Of a stretch of DNA of 64,000 bases, positions 10,338 to 18,546 are shown in pieces (positions within the stretch are counted from its first letter, which is position 1; each line of letters starts with the position of its first letter). Position numbers and translations under genes: made by a program. This DNA is from DASRDZ01 sp035569495 (lineage in GTDB: Bacteria > Chloroflexota > Dormibacteria > Aeolococcales > Aeolococcaceae), in contig DATMMX010000044.1 in NCBI GenBank assembly GCA_035569495.1, positions 1 through 64,000 of the forward strand. The letters run 5' to 3'. Below the pieces are notes generated by a model. That model did not search any database and was not told the origin of the DNA. It saw only the letters and a program-made list of their open reading frames with translations.

Positions 10338-10853
10338 ATGAGCGCCGCCCCCCGCCTCGGCTACGCCGTCCGCTTCGTCAACTCGCTCGACGCCGCCGTG
10401 GGCTTCTACCAGCAGGTGCTCGGTCTTCGCCTGACCAAGCGCACCGATCACTGGGCACAGTTCGACTGCGGCCAGGTCACCCTCGGCCTCTACGAGCGCG
10501 CCGCCATGGCCGTCAACCTCGGCGTCGCCGAGCCCGAGCTGGGCACGCCGCCCGGCGCCTTCGAGCTCGCCTTCGAGGTGCCCGACTGCGACGCCGCCTT
10601 CCGCGCCGCCCTCGACGCCGGAGCCCGCTCCTTCCGCCCCCCTGAGGACCGCCCCTGGGGCGAGCGCACCGCCTACCTCCTCGACCCCGACGGCGCCCTG
10701 GTCGAGCTCTACACGCGCCCCCGCCCCGCCAAGGAGGACGCCGCCGACCACGACATCGCCCGTGGCGCCGCCCAGGGCGAGGCCGAGCGGCGCGCCGAGA
10801 TGGCCACCCCGTCGTCGGAGAGCGGCCAGGAGCTGAGCGACCCCAGCGACTGA
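10338..10853 (+). CDS. Glyoxalase/bleomycin-resistance (VOC) family protein
   Basis: 171 residues. The first 130 or so form two beta-alpha-beta-beta-beta modules typical of the vicinal oxygen chelate superfamily: YAVRFVNSLDAAVGFYQQVLGL at the start and AYLLDPDGALVELY at the end, the latter with the usual metal-ligand Glu position. A charged, low-complexity tail of about 45 residues (KEDAADHD...SDPSD) follows and is not part of the fold. ATG 10338 gives the normal N-terminus; TTG 10329 would add three residues. Substrate unknown. It lies 18 nt after the membrane protein and could be the third gene of that operon. Confidence 0.85.
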   Translation: MSAAPRLGYAVRFVNSLDAAVGFYQQVLGLRLTKRTDHWAQFDCGQVTLGLYERAAMAVNLGVAEPELGTPPGAFELAFEVPDCDAAFRAALDAGARSFRPPEDRPWGERTAYLLDPDGALVELYTRPRPAKEDAADHDIARGAAQGEAERRAEMATPSSESGQELSDPSD

Positions 10854-10911
10854 CCGTTGGGCCGGGGCGGACGCCGCCACGACGATGGCACCAACGGTTC
10901 GAACCAACCAC

Positions 10912-10940
10912 TTGACGCGATCGGGCGACGTCCCTAAGGT
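10912..10940 (+). promoter_or_regulatory. Promoter of the secreted orphan protein gene
   Basis: TTGACG (10912-10917), a 17-bp spacer and TAAGGT (10935-10940) form a good sigma-70-type promoter. The predicted start leaves a leader of about 60 nt before the GTG at 11009. Confidence 0.6.
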
Positions 10941-11008
10941 CTAGTTCGCCAGTCTGAAGTTGGATCGACGCAATGGGCGGCGGCCGGCTGGCATAGGAAG
11001 GGATTGCC

Positions 11009-11668
11009 GTGAAGAAGCTTTTGATACCCGTTCTTCTGGGCGTGCCGGCCCTGGCCTTGTCGCCGCTGACGGCAAGCGCGGCCGTGGTGGAGGTGGCGGC
11101 CTGGGGAAGCACGGCTCCCGGGGGCGTGACGAACCGAGACGCGAACGTCTCCGGATGTGTCTATGGCGGGGTGACCTTCTCCTGCAGCTCGGTGACCGCC
11201 GCCGCCGGGGGCACCCAGTGCAACTACGTCGCACTCAGCTTGACCGGGATCTGCAGCGTCAACCTGGTGAACGGCAGCATCGTCAACGGCGCCTATGTCG
11301 GTGCCGCCGGCCCGACTGCGGCGGTGTGTGATCACGGTGTCGGAACGAATGACGGCGGAGGCGAGATCGACTTCCAGCCGCTCTCAGGTGGAGGCACACC
11401 CGAAGCGGTTCCGGTGACGTTCCACATCGTCGCTCCCAACACCACGGTGACGTTTCCTGGGCAGCAGGTCACGGTGTGGGTGGGAGAGAAGCCGATCACT
11501 GTGGACCTTGGCCCGGTGACCGTCACAAGCGCAGCGAACCCGACCGTTTTCTACACCGGCACGAACGTGGATCCGCTCGGACAGGGGTTGGTGCACGTCG
11601 ACGGGACGTTCTCGTTCGTTTGCGGCAACGGCTCGTCCCAGGGCACCTTCGGTGGCGAGCTGAGCTGA
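11009..11668 (+). CDS. Secreted hypothetical protein
   Basis: 219 residues with a clear Sec signal peptide (KK, then a hydrophobic stretch, cleavage likely after ASA near residue 24). The mature part is rich in Gly, Thr, Val and Cys (at least five Cys), suggesting an extracellular beta-rich protein with disulfides. No known domain recognised. The GTG start is backed by AGGAAGGG about 6-8 nt upstream. It has its own promoter and a strong hairpin 13 nt after its stop, so it is a stand-alone transcription unit. Its base composition looks somewhat less GC-biased than its neighbours, which may indicate a different origin. Confidence 0.7.
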   Translation: MKKLLIPVLLGVPALALSPLTASAAVVEVAAWGSTAPGGVTNRDANVSGCVYGGVTFSCSSVTAAAGGTQCNYVALSLTGICSVNLVNGSIVNGAYVGAAGPTAAVCDHGVGTNDGGGEIDFQPLSGGGTPEAVPVTFHIVAPNTTVTFPGQQVTVWVGEKPITVDLGPVTVTSAANPTVFYTGTNVDPLGQGLVHVDGTFSFVCGNGSSQGTFGGELS

Positions 11669-11680
11669 ACGGCCTGTCAA

Positions 11681-11711
11681 GGGTGGCTGAGGCCGGGAGC
11701 CTCCGCCACCC
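11681..11711 (+). terminator. Terminator hairpin after secreted orphan gene
   Basis: Outer stem GGGTGGC/GCCACCC (7 bp) and inner stem GAGGC/GCCTC (5 bp) are separated by single-base bulges, with a 5-nt loop, 12 nt past the stop codon. No T-run follows. Confidence 0.55.
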
Positions 11712-11762
11712 CGCTCAGCGGCTCGCGGCGGCCTCGGTCGCGTCGGTAGCATTGGAAGGCAA

Positions 11763-12098
11763 GTGGATGAGTACCAGATCGAGATCAACGAGGTTCGCCG
11801 CACCCTGTCGCGGCTCAAGGCGGACAAGGCCGCCGAGTCGCTGATCGAGGAGTACGAGGCCGAGCTGCGCAACCTGCGCGCGCTCTACCAGGCGGCGATC
11901 GACACCATGCAGGCCGGCCAGGCCGAGCCGCGGATGCGCTCGGCGCTCAGCGAACTGGGCTTCGGCGAATGGACGCTGCCCAACGTGTACAGCTTTGTGT
12001 ACGAAGCGGCGATGTCTGCCGAGCCGGACGACCGGGATCTGGCCAACGTGATCACCCACACCGACTACGCAACCTCGCTGCTCGAAGCCGCGCAGTGA
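11763..12098 (+). CDS. Small hypothetical alpha-helical protein
   Basis: 111 residues, no signal peptide or membrane segment. Residues 1-50 are charged and helical with heptad-like spacing (EINEVRRTLSRLKADKAAESLIEEYEAELRNL would be consistent with a coiled coil). A conserved-looking middle (LGFGEWTLPNVYSFVYEA) and an acidic C-terminus follow. The start is GTG with GGAAGG (11754-11759) only 3 nt upstream, which is short. Family not recognised; the gene is accepted because its frame is compact, in-frame codon use is like the neighbours and it fills the gap between convergent genes exactly. Confidence 0.6.
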   Translation: MDEYQIEINEVRRTLSRLKADKAAESLIEEYEAELRNLRALYQAAIDTMQAGQAEPRMRSALSELGFGEWTLPNVYSFVYEAAMSAEPDDRDLANVITHTDYATSLLEAAQ

Positions 12099-12104
12099 CC
12101 CCGG

Positions 12105-13538
12105 TCAGGCGTGCGCCGGAACCGCCTCCTCGGCGGGCGTCGGGGACTCGGCGGGGGCTGCGCTGGCCACCGGAATCTTCTTCCCCGGGTTGAGCAATCC
12201 CCGCGGATCGAGCGCGCTCTTGATCCGCCCCATCAGCTCCACGCCGGCGCGCCCCAGCTGCCGCTCCACGTAGGGCAGCTTGGTGTAGCCGACGCCGTGC
12301 TCGCCGGTGATCGACCCGCCCATGTCGAGCACCATCTCGAACAATCCTGCCGCCGCGGCATCAGCCCGCTCGCGATCTCCCCGGCGGCGCGGGTCGATGA
12401 GGAAGGTGGCGTGCAGATTGCCGTCGCCGAGGTGGCCGAAGTTGACCACCGGCACCTCGTGCTCCTCGCCGAGCACCTCGGTGTGCGCCACCAGCTCGGC
12501 GATGCGGTCGCGCGGCACCACCACGTCCTCGTTCACCTTGCCGATCATCACCGAGGCCACCGCCGCACTGATCGCCTTGCGCGCCGTCCACAGCCGCTTG
12601 GCGTCGGCGGCGTCGACGGCGGTCTCGACGCGCTGCGCTCCCGCACCGGCCAGCGCGCCCTGGACGGCCTCGGCGTCGGTCCGAACCGTCGCCGCGTCGC
12701 CTTCGACCTCGACGATGAGCAGCGCCCCCGCGTCGTCGGGAAACGCCGACACGCCGGTCCGCGCCACCGCGCGCATGGCGGCGCGGTCGAGGAACTCGAT
12801 GGCCGCCGGGACCAGCTGCGCCTTGGCGATCGCGGCCACCGCATCCGATGCCGCCTGCATATCGGCGAACAGCGCCGCGATGGTGGTCCGTTCCGCGGGT
12901 GCGGGGATCAGTCGCAGCAGCGCCTGGGTGACGATGGCCAGCGTCCCCTCCGACTGGGGCAGCAGCCTCAGCAGGTCCTCGCCGCCGCCCGCGCCCTCGC
13001 CCACGGTGGCGATGCGGCCGTCGGCCAGCACGCAGGTCGCGCCGGCGAGGTAGTCCGCGGTGACGCCGTAGCGCAGCGTGTGCGGCCCGGCGGCGTTGCA
13101 GGCGACGTTGCCGCCGATGGTCGAGGTCGTCGACGACCCCGGGTCGGGCGGGTAGTAGAGCCCGTGGGCCAGGGCCCGGTGGTGCACGTGCGCGGTGATC
13201 ACGCCGGCCTCGACGTGCATGCGCTGCGCGTCCGCCTCGACGCCGAGGATGCGGTTCATGCGCACCAGGTTGACGACGACGCCGCCGCGCGTCGGGATGG
13301 CGCCGCCGGCATAGCCCGTCCCCGCGCCGCGCGGCACCACCGGGACGCCGTGCTGCGCGCACACCTGCACCACTCCGGCCACCTCCTCGGTGCTCGCCGG
13401 GAACACCACCGCGTCGGGCAGGTGCCGTTCCCCGGACGCGCCGAAGGCGTCGTAGGCGTAGGCGGCCAGGTCGGCGGGACGGGCGAGCGCCTGTGGCTCG
13501 CCGACCTGCCCGATCAGGTCGCGGAGCAACCGGGACAT
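12105..13538 (-). CDS. FAD-linked oxidase (glycolate/lactate dehydrogenase GlcD-like)
   Basis: 477-residue flavoprotein of the FAD_binding_4/FAD-oxidase-C family, which oxidises 2-hydroxy acids such as glycolate or D-lactate. The PP-loop region VPRGAGTGYAGGAIP and GSSTTSTIGGNVACNAAG form the FAD site. The C-terminal cap domain carries VVNFGHLGDGNLH and ITGEHGVG, whose His and Glu residues form the usual metal/substrate site. A Pro/Ala/Glu-rich tail of about 25 residues is extra. ATG 13538 is chosen because the fold starts there and a TACCAT box lies 10 nt upstream. It is convergent with the small helical gene and divergent from mrp. Partner Fe-S subunits (GlcE/GlcF) are not nearby. Confidence 0.92.
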   Translation of the reverse strand: MSRLLRDLIGQVGEPQALARPADLAAYAYDAFGASGERHLPDAVVFPASTEEVAGVVQVCAQHGVPVVPRGAGTGYAGGAIPTRGGVVVNLVRMNRILGVEADAQRMHVEAGVITAHVHHRALAHGLYYPPDPGSSTTSTIGGNVACNAAGPHTLRYGVTADYLAGATCVLADGRIATVGEGAGGGEDLLRLLPQSEGTLAIVTQALLRLIPAPAERTTIAALFADMQAASDAVAAIAKAQLVPAAIEFLDRAAMRAVARTGVSAFPDDAGALLIVEVEGDAATVRTDAEAVQGALAGAGAQRVETAVDAADAKRLWTARKAISAAVASVMIGKVNEDVVVPRDRIAELVAHTEVLGEEHEVPVVNFGHLGDGNLHATFLIDPRRRGDRERADAAAAGLFEMVLDMGGSITGEHGVGYTKLPYVERQLGRAGVELMGRIKSALDPRGLLNPGKKIPVASAAPAESPTPAEEAVPAHA

Positions 13539-13548
13539 GTGGGTCGGG

Positions 13549-13554
13549 ATGGTA
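13549..13554 (-). promoter_or_regulatory. -10 box (TACCAT) of the FAD-oxidase gene
   Basis: Minus-strand TACCAT with 10 nt to the ATG at 13538; predicts a leader of only a few nucleotides. Confidence 0.4.
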
Positions 13555-13656
13555 GCCGAGTGGGCTGGCGGGTCGCCGCTGCACGCCTGCGGATCGCCGC
13601 GACAACATGCGTTCGGCGCTCCACCCGGCAGCGGAGGGCCGCGACAGGCCCACCGG

Positions 13657-13662
13657 TATACT
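13657..13662 (+). promoter_or_regulatory. -10 box (TATACT) of mrp
   Basis: TATACT is one mismatch from consensus and ends 8 nt before the ATG at 13671, so transcription should begin at or next to the start codon. Confidence 0.55.
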
Positions 13663-13670
13663 CGGTTGCG

Positions 13671-14774
13671 ATGAGCGATCCCCAGCTCGTGCAGCGCATC
13701 GAGGCGGCGCTCAGCACGGTGATGGAGCCCGAGCTCCACCGCGACCTGATGAGCCTCAACATGGTCCGCGACCTGCGCGTCGACGGTGGCACCGTCTTCA
13801 TGAAGGTGGTGCTGACCACGCCCGCCTGTCCCCTCAAGGACCGCATCCACAAGGACATCGAGCAGGCGCTGATCCCCCTCAACGGGGTGGAGCGCATCGA
13901 CGTGCAGTGGGATTCCAACGTCACCACCACGCGCGGGCTGCCCGGCCGCAAGGACATTCCCGGGGTGCGCAACATCGTCGCCGTCAGCGCGGGCAAGGGC
14001 GGCGTCGGCAAGACCACGGTGAGCGTCAACGTGGCCATCGCGCTGTCGCAGGCGGGCGCGCGCGTCGGCCTGCTTGATTCGGACATCTATGGCCCGAACG
14101 TGCCGATCATGCTCGGCCTCCACGACCAGCCGCGTTCGATGGGCGAGCGCATCCTGCCGCTGGAGGCGCACGGCCTCAAGGTGATGTCGCTGGGCACCAT
14201 CCTCAAGCCGGACCAGGCGGTGGTGTGGCGCGGCCCGATGATCGGCGGCGCCATCCGCCAGTTCCTCTATGACGTGGACTGGGGCGATCTCGACTACCTG
14301 GTCATCGATCTGCCGCCCGGCACGGGCGACGCGCAGCTCACGCTCGCGCAGTCGATCCCGCTCACCGGCTCGGTGATCGTCACCACGCCGCAGGACGTGT
14401 CGGTCGCCGACGTCAGCCGCGGTGTGCAGATGTTCAAGCAGCTCAAGGTGCCGGTGCTCGGCGTCATCGAGAACATGAGCGGCTACGTCTGCGCCCACTG
14501 CGGTGAGCGCACCGACATCTTCGGCACCGGCGGCGGCAGCGAGGTGGCCAGGCGCTTCGACATCCCCCTGCTCGGCCAGGTGCCGCTCGACCTCAGCATC
14601 CGCGTCGGCGGCGGCGAGGGACAGCCGCTGATGGCCGCGCTGCCCGACAGCCCCGTCGCCGAGGTCTTCCGCGGCGTCGCCTCGCACATCGCCGCCGAGG
14701 TGAGCAAGGAGAACTTCCGCGCGGTGGCGACCGGGCCGGTGATGCCCAGCGGCCCGCGCATCCGGCTGGGCTAG
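13671..14774 (+). CDS. mrp: Mrp/NBP35-type iron-sulfur carrier ATPase
   Basis: 367-residue P-loop ATPase that loads or carries Fe-S clusters. Residues 1-80 are a MIP18/DUF59 domain (VMEPELHRDLMSLNMV). The deviant Walker A is SAGKGGVGKTTVSVNVA at about 105. The signature DSDIYGPNVP follows, and then a cluster-binding CxxC in MSGYVCAHCGER at about 275. The C-terminus LGQVPLDLSIRVGGGEGQP is family-typical. The DUF59-ParA fusion and length are normal for bacterial Mrp/ApbC. The mRNA is probably leaderless. The MFS gene follows after 12 nt on the same strand. Confidence 0.95.
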   Translation: MSDPQLVQRIEAALSTVMEPELHRDLMSLNMVRDLRVDGGTVFMKVVLTTPACPLKDRIHKDIEQALIPLNGVERIDVQWDSNVTTTRGLPGRKDIPGVRNIVAVSAGKGGVGKTTVSVNVAIALSQAGARVGLLDSDIYGPNVPIMLGLHDQPRSMGERILPLEAHGLKVMSLGTILKPDQAVVWRGPMIGGAIRQFLYDVDWGDLDYLVIDLPPGTGDAQLTLAQSIPLTGSVIVTTPQDVSVADVSRGVQMFKQLKVPVLGVIENMSGYVCAHCGERTDIFGTGGGSEVARRFDIPLLGQVPLDLSIRVGGGEGQPLMAALPDSPVAEVFRGVASHIAAEVSKENFRAVATGPVMPSGPRIRLG

Positions 14775-14786
14775 GACACGCCCGGC

Positions 14787-16232
14787 GTGGCCCGGTCCGC
14801 GGTGGACACCCGCCCGGCGGTCCAGCCGTCGCGCGGGGGCCGGGGGCGGCGCCTGCTGGTGTTCGCGCTGGTGCTGGGGTCGTTCGTCGGCATGGTCGAC
14901 GCCACCATCGTGGCCGTCGCCCTCGACCCCCTGACCCGGCACTTCCACGTCTCGCTGGCGGCGGGACAGGCGGTGCTCGGCGTCTACCTGGTGACCGTCA
15001 CCGCCACCCTGCCGCTGCTGGGGCGGCTCGCCGACCGCTACGGGCGGCGGCGCGCCTACGTGCTCGGCTTCGTGGTGTTCGCGCTCGGCTCGGTGGGCGC
15101 GGCGCTGGCGCCCGGGTTCGAGTGGCTGATGGTGGCGCGCGCGGTGCAGGCGGTGGGCGGCGGCATGCTCACGGCGGGCTCGCTGGCGCTGATGGCGGAG
15201 CACGCGCCGCACAAGTCGACCGGGCGGTCGATCGCCCTGCTGGTGATCACCCAGGCGGTCGCCGGTTTGGTCGGGCCGCCGCTGGGCGGCGCGCTGACCG
15301 CCGCGTGGGGATGGCAGGCGGTGTTCTGGGCGAGCGTGGTGGCGGCGGTGATCGGCATCGTCGCGGTGCTGCGGGCCGTGCCCGCGCGGGCTCCCCACGT
15401 CGACGCGCCTGGGGTGGATGTGGTCGGCGCGGTGGGCATCGCGGCGCTGCTGCTCGGCGTGGGCACGGGGATCGGGTCGCTGGGCGTGTCGGGGTCGGCG
15501 CGCGCCTCGCTGATCTGGTTCGGCGTCGGCCTGGTCGGCGCGGTGGTCCTGCTCGCCGGGGAGCGCCGGGTGCGCCACCCGCTGCTCGACCCGCGCCTGC
15601 TCCACCGCGGCCGCTTCGCCTCCGCCTCGCTGGCCGGCTTCCTCAGCACCGGCACCCTGATGTCCTGCTTCGCCCTGCTGCCCTTCTGGCTGGAGGACGC
15701 CCACCACGCCAGCGCCGCCCTGGCCGGCGCGGCCTTCCTGCCCATCGGCGTCGGCATCGGCCTGACCTCGCGCACCGGCGGTCGCCTCGGCGACAGCGGC
15801 CGCACCCGCGAGGTGACCGTCGCCGGCATGACCCTGGCCGCCGCCGGCCTGGTCCTCGCCGCCCTCGGCGCCCGCACCGACGCCTGGCCGGTGCTGCTCC
15901 TCGGCCTGCTGGTGCTCGGCCTGGGCAACGGCCTCTTCTCCTCACCCAACACCGCCGCGGCCATCCTGGTCGCCCCGCGCAACGCCCTCGGCAGCGCCTC
16001 GGGCTTCCTCTCCACCGCGCGCAACGCCGGGGTCGTCTTCGGCCTCGGCATCACCGGCGCCGTCTACACCGCCATCGCCCACAACGCCCCCACCGCCGAC
16101 GCCGACCGCGCCGCCGAGCTCCTCTTCGGCGCCGCCGCGGTGATCTGCTTCGGCGTCGCCCTGCTCTCCGCCCGCACCTACCGCGACATCGGCGCCCCCG
16201 CCCACGCCGTGGCGCCCGAGGAGCTGGCCTAG
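14787..16232 (+). CDS. MFS multidrug exporter, 14-TMS (EmrB/QacA type)
   Basis: 481 residues with about 14 hydrophobic segments. Motif A between TM2 and TM3 reads GRLADRYGRRRAYV, and the antiporter motif C region is VAGLVGPPLGGALTAAWGWQAVFW, both typical of drug:H+ antiporters of the DHA2 family. TM1 carries the family's acidic residue (GMVDATIVAVALDPL). The GTG start follows the mrp stop by 12 nt, with AGGA about 10 nt upstream. The last codon TAG overlaps the opposite gene's stop in a shared CTAG. Substrate unknown. Confidence 0.9.
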   Translation: MARSAVDTRPAVQPSRGGRGRRLLVFALVLGSFVGMVDATIVAVALDPLTRHFHVSLAAGQAVLGVYLVTVTATLPLLGRLADRYGRRRAYVLGFVVFALGSVGAALAPGFEWLMVARAVQAVGGGMLTAGSLALMAEHAPHKSTGRSIALLVITQAVAGLVGPPLGGALTAAWGWQAVFWASVVAAVIGIVAVLRAVPARAPHVDAPGVDVVGAVGIAALLLGVGTGIGSLGVSGSARASLIWFGVGLVGAVVLLAGERRVRHPLLDPRLLHRGRFASASLAGFLSTGTLMSCFALLPFWLEDAHHASAALAGAAFLPIGVGIGLTSRTGGRLGDSGRTREVTVAGMTLAAAGLVLAALGARTDAWPVLLLGLLVLGLGNGLFSSPNTAAAILVAPRNALGSASGFLSTARNAGVVFGLGITGAVYTAIAHNAPTADADRAAELLFGAAAVICFGVALLSARTYRDIGAPAHAVAPEELA

Positions 16233-16774
16233 CCCCGCATCGCCCTGCGCACCGCCTCGCGAACGGCGCGCTGGTTGCGCTGCATCCTGGTGCGCAGGTG
16301 CGCCGGCTCCGCGGCGATCCGCCGGCGCACGTATGGCCATTCGATGATGTCGATGCAGGACGACGTTACTGCCATCAACGACTGATACTCCACCGAGGCG
16401 GGACTGTCGTTGGCCGTGCTCTGGCGCAGCCGGTCGAGGTACAGGTCGCTCACCCCGATGATCAGCGCGCCGCCGGCTTCGACGAAGCGCTCGGGGTCGC
16501 CGTCGGCCGTGGACTCGGGGAACTCGACGGCGACACCGAGCTCCTCGTGCCACCAGTGCCGCCCTTCACGGTTGAAGCCTGCCGCGGTGAGGATGCCCTT
16601 GGCCTCGGGTCCGAGTGGAGCGCAGATGTCGAGGTCGGTGGGGTGGTACGGCAGGCGCGTCCAGTAGACCTCGGCCGCACCGCCGACGACCACGGGCCGG
16701 CCGCCGAGCAGCGTTCGAATCAACGCCGCGACGGCGAGCAGGCGGTGCAGTTGCTGGTCGTCGCTGTCAGCCAC
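16229..16774 (-). CDS. Nucleotidyltransferase-fold protein of an HTH/NTase module
   Basis: 181 residues, soluble. The segment VVVGGAAEVYWTRLPYHPTDLDI (about 28-50) fits the GG-A...(T/S).DiDi pattern of minimal nucleotidyltransferases and AbiEii-like proteins, with the two acidic residues of the DxD site. A region GHWWHEELGVAVEFPES supplies a further acidic strand (hxEF). The C-terminal third is helical and Arg-rich. Its start overlaps the end of the HTH gene by 8 bp, so the two are translated together. HTH plus NTase pairs can be toxin-antitoxin systems or chromosomal regulators; toxicity here is a guess. Confidence 0.7.
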   Translation of the reverse strand: MADSDDQQLHRLLAVAALIRTLLGGRPVVVGGAAEVYWTRLPYHPTDLDICAPLGPEAKGILTAAGFNREGRHWWHEELGVAVEFPESTADGDPERFVEAGGALIIGVSDLYLDRLRQSTANDSPASVEYQSLMAVTSSCIDIIEWPYVRRRIAAEPAHLRTRMQRNQRAVREAVRRAMRG

Positions 16775-17093
16775 GCCGCACGCCGGCGCGCTTCAGCTGC
16801 CGCACCTCGGCGGGCTCGGGGTTGCGGCTCCAGGGGTCGAAGGCCCGCCCGTCCGCAGCGGACCACCGCCGCCGCGCCTCGTCCTCGCTGATCGGGACCG
16901 GTGGCATGATCCGCAGGTCGATCGGCCGCTCCGTGGCCGCGGCCACCCGCCGGATGTAGGCGATGCTGGGCTCGATCCCGTCGCCCTCGGCGCGCGCCAC
17001 CGCCGACTGGGTGGTGCCCAGCCGCCGCGCCAGCTCAGTCTGAGACAGGCCCGCCGCGGTGCGCGCTTCGCGCAGAGTCTGGCCGGTGGTCAT
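16767..17093 (-). CDS. XRE-family HTH regulator (probable antitoxin-like partner)
   Basis: 108 residues. Residues 5-58 are a Cro/C1-type helix-turn-helix: LREARTAAGLSQTELARRLG, then TTQSAVARAEGDGIEPSIAYIRRVA. The remainder is Pro/Arg-rich and may contact the partner NTase. A perfect 11-bp inverted repeat sits 5 bp upstream of its ATG and covers the predicted -10 TATATT (7 nt from the ATG), the layout expected for an autorepressed, leaderless operon. The reading frame is compact and the start is unambiguous. Confidence 0.85.
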   Translation of the reverse strand: MTTGQTLREARTAAGLSQTELARRLGTTQSAVARAEGDGIEPSIAYIRRVAAATERPIDLRIMPPVPISEDEARRRWSAADGRAFDPWSRNPEPAEVRQLKRAGVRRG

Positions 17094-17097
17094 GCCG

Positions 17098-17126
17098 CCA
17101 AATATAGCATGTAGCGCTATATTTGG
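17098..17126 (-). promoter_or_regulatory. Perfect 11-bp inverted repeat (operator) over the HTH/NTase promoter
   Basis: CCAAATATAGC and GCTATATTTGG are perfect arms around a 7-nt spacer, a striking AT-rich island in GC-rich DNA. The left arm contains the minus-strand -10 TATATT (17101-17106), 7 nt from the ATG at 17093. This is the expected operator for the adjacent HTH protein. Confidence 0.75.
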
Positions 17127-17136
17127 CTCCGTCCCC

Positions 17137-18477
17137 CTAGCCGAGCGCCTGGCGGGCTGCCGCGTGCAGCTCGGGGATGGCGCCTTCCTGGTTGGTGAAG
17201 ACGCGGACGAGCTGGTTGTGCTTGGGCAGGCGGGCGAGCAGCTCGATGGCCCGGCTCTGCTCGACGGTGCCCTCCAGCGGGTCGTAGATGGCCACCAGCC
17301 CGTTGTCGGTCAGGGGATTCTCGGGCGCCACCCGCGCGCTGGCCACGTCCACCTCGAAGGGGACGCCGCCGAGGTGCGAGGGAAGCGCCGCAAGGATGCG
17401 TGTGCGCGCATCCGACAACTCCACGTCCGAGCCGAGCAGCGACTCGTAGGCCAGCTTCCAGGGCAGCTTGCGCGCGGTGATGCGCTCCCAGGCGTCGCCG
17501 AGGCGGCGCTCCTCCGACCCCGGCGTGGCCCGGCGCCAGCGCGACACCTCCTCCAGCAATGACCAGTCGGTCAGCAGGAGGTAGGTGTCGAGGTCGTCCA
17601 GCGGGTTGCCGGGGGCGACGCGCGCCACCGTGTCGGCGAAGATCTCGCGCATGGTCAGGTCGATGCGGCGCACGGTGCGGTGGAAGTAGATGTTGGTGTA
17701 CAGGTAGAGCCGCGCGGTGAGGAACATCTCCAGCGCGGGCACCGCGTGCGCGTGCAGCATCAGCGAGCCGCCCGAGACGAACGAGTAGTGCATGATGCGG
17801 CGCACGTCGACGGTGCCCACGGCAACGCCGCACATGTAGGCGTCGCGCACCACGTAGTCGAGGTTGTCGACGGTCGCGGGGCCGCAGAGCAGCGGCTTGC
17901 AGGCGCGCAACCACGCGGGCGGCACGTAGCCCTCGATCTCCGCGGGCGCCATCACCCAGGCGACCCAGCGCGGATCGACCGACTCGCCGGCAGCGAACGG
18001 CCCCGACGGCGACGCGCGCAGCGAGCCGATCATGTCCGCCAGCTCGACGCACACCAGGCGCCGTCCCAGGTCCTCGTGGTCGATGCCCCACTGCGAGAGC
18101 ACCTCGCGGTCGAAGAAGTGTCCGAAGGGGCCGTGGCCGACGTCGTGGAGCAGACCCGCCAGCCGCAGCGTCTCCTCGATGCACGACGCCGAGGGCGCGC
18201 CGGGAAAGGCGACGCGCAGTGACGGCTCGATCTGCCGCGCGTACAAGCCGGCGAGGTGCATGGCGCCGAGCAGGTGGGAGAAGCGCGAATGCTCGGCGGT
18301 GGGAAAGACCCACCATGCCGACTGGAGCTGGTGGATGCGGCGCAGGCGCTGCAGCCAGGGGACGTCGAGGAGCTGCTGCTCGCCCGGCTCGCCGTCGCGC
18401 CCCTTGGTGATCTCGATGTAGCCGTACAGCGGATCGGCGATGAGGTTGACCTCGCTGAAGCGCGCCGCGGCATCCAT
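17137..18477 (-). CDS. HD-domain phosphohydrolase (dNTPase-like)
   Basis: 446-residue metal-dependent phosphohydrolase related to dGTPase/SAMHD1-type proteins. The HD motif residues are visible: H63 in HSRFSHLLGA and H111-D112 in LLHDVGHGPFGH, with a later DNLDYVVRDAYMCG segment that supplies the last Asp ligand and matches the DYLxRDA motif of the family. Opening residues VNLIADPLYGYIEI are also typical. The C-terminal 150 residues are a helical/beta region found in the longer members. ATG 18477 is preceded by TACACT at 10 nt. Substrate (dNTP or other) unknown. Convergence with the HTH operator region is 11 bp downstream of its stop. Confidence 0.9.
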   Translation of the reverse strand: MDAAARFSEVNLIADPLYGYIEITKGRDGEPGEQQLLDVPWLQRLRRIHQLQSAWWVFPTAEHSRFSHLLGAMHLAGLYARQIEPSLRVAFPGAPSASCIEETLRLAGLLHDVGHGPFGHFFDREVLSQWGIDHEDLGRRLVCVELADMIGSLRASPSGPFAAGESVDPRWVAWVMAPAEIEGYVPPAWLRACKPLLCGPATVDNLDYVVRDAYMCGVAVGTVDVRRIMHYSFVSGGSLMLHAHAVPALEMFLTARLYLYTNIYFHRTVRRIDLTMREIFADTVARVAPGNPLDDLDTYLLLTDWSLLEEVSRWRRATPGSEERRLGDAWERITARKLPWKLAYESLLGSDVELSDARTRILAALPSHLGGVPFEVDVASARVAPENPLTDNGLVAIYDPLEGTVEQSRAIELLARLPKHNQLVRVFTNQEGAIPELHAAARQALG

Positions 18478-18487
18478 GGGCGAGCCG

Positions 18488-18493
18488 AGTGTA
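18488..18493 (-). promoter_or_regulatory. -10 box (TACACT) of the HD hydrolase gene
   Basis: Minus-strand TACACT, 10 nt to the start codon at 18477. It is divergent from the -10 at 18530 in a 69-bp intergenic region. Confidence 0.4.
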
Positions 18494-18529
18494 CCGGCCG
18501 GCCGAGATCGATGCGCCGAGCCCGGTCCG

Positions 18530-18535
18530 TAGACT
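18530..18535 (+). promoter_or_regulatory. -10 box (TAGACT) of the beta-propeller protein gene
   Basis: TAGACT with 11 nt to the ATG at 18547; predicts a leader of about 5 nt. Confidence 0.4.
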
Positions 18536-18546
18536 GGCCCTCCGAC

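Noticed and set aside
13539..15707. Upstream extension of the FAD-oxidase frame to 1200 codons
   Set aside because: It runs antisense through mrp and the MFS gene and has no family match; the oxidase fold begins at 13538 with a -10 box nearby.
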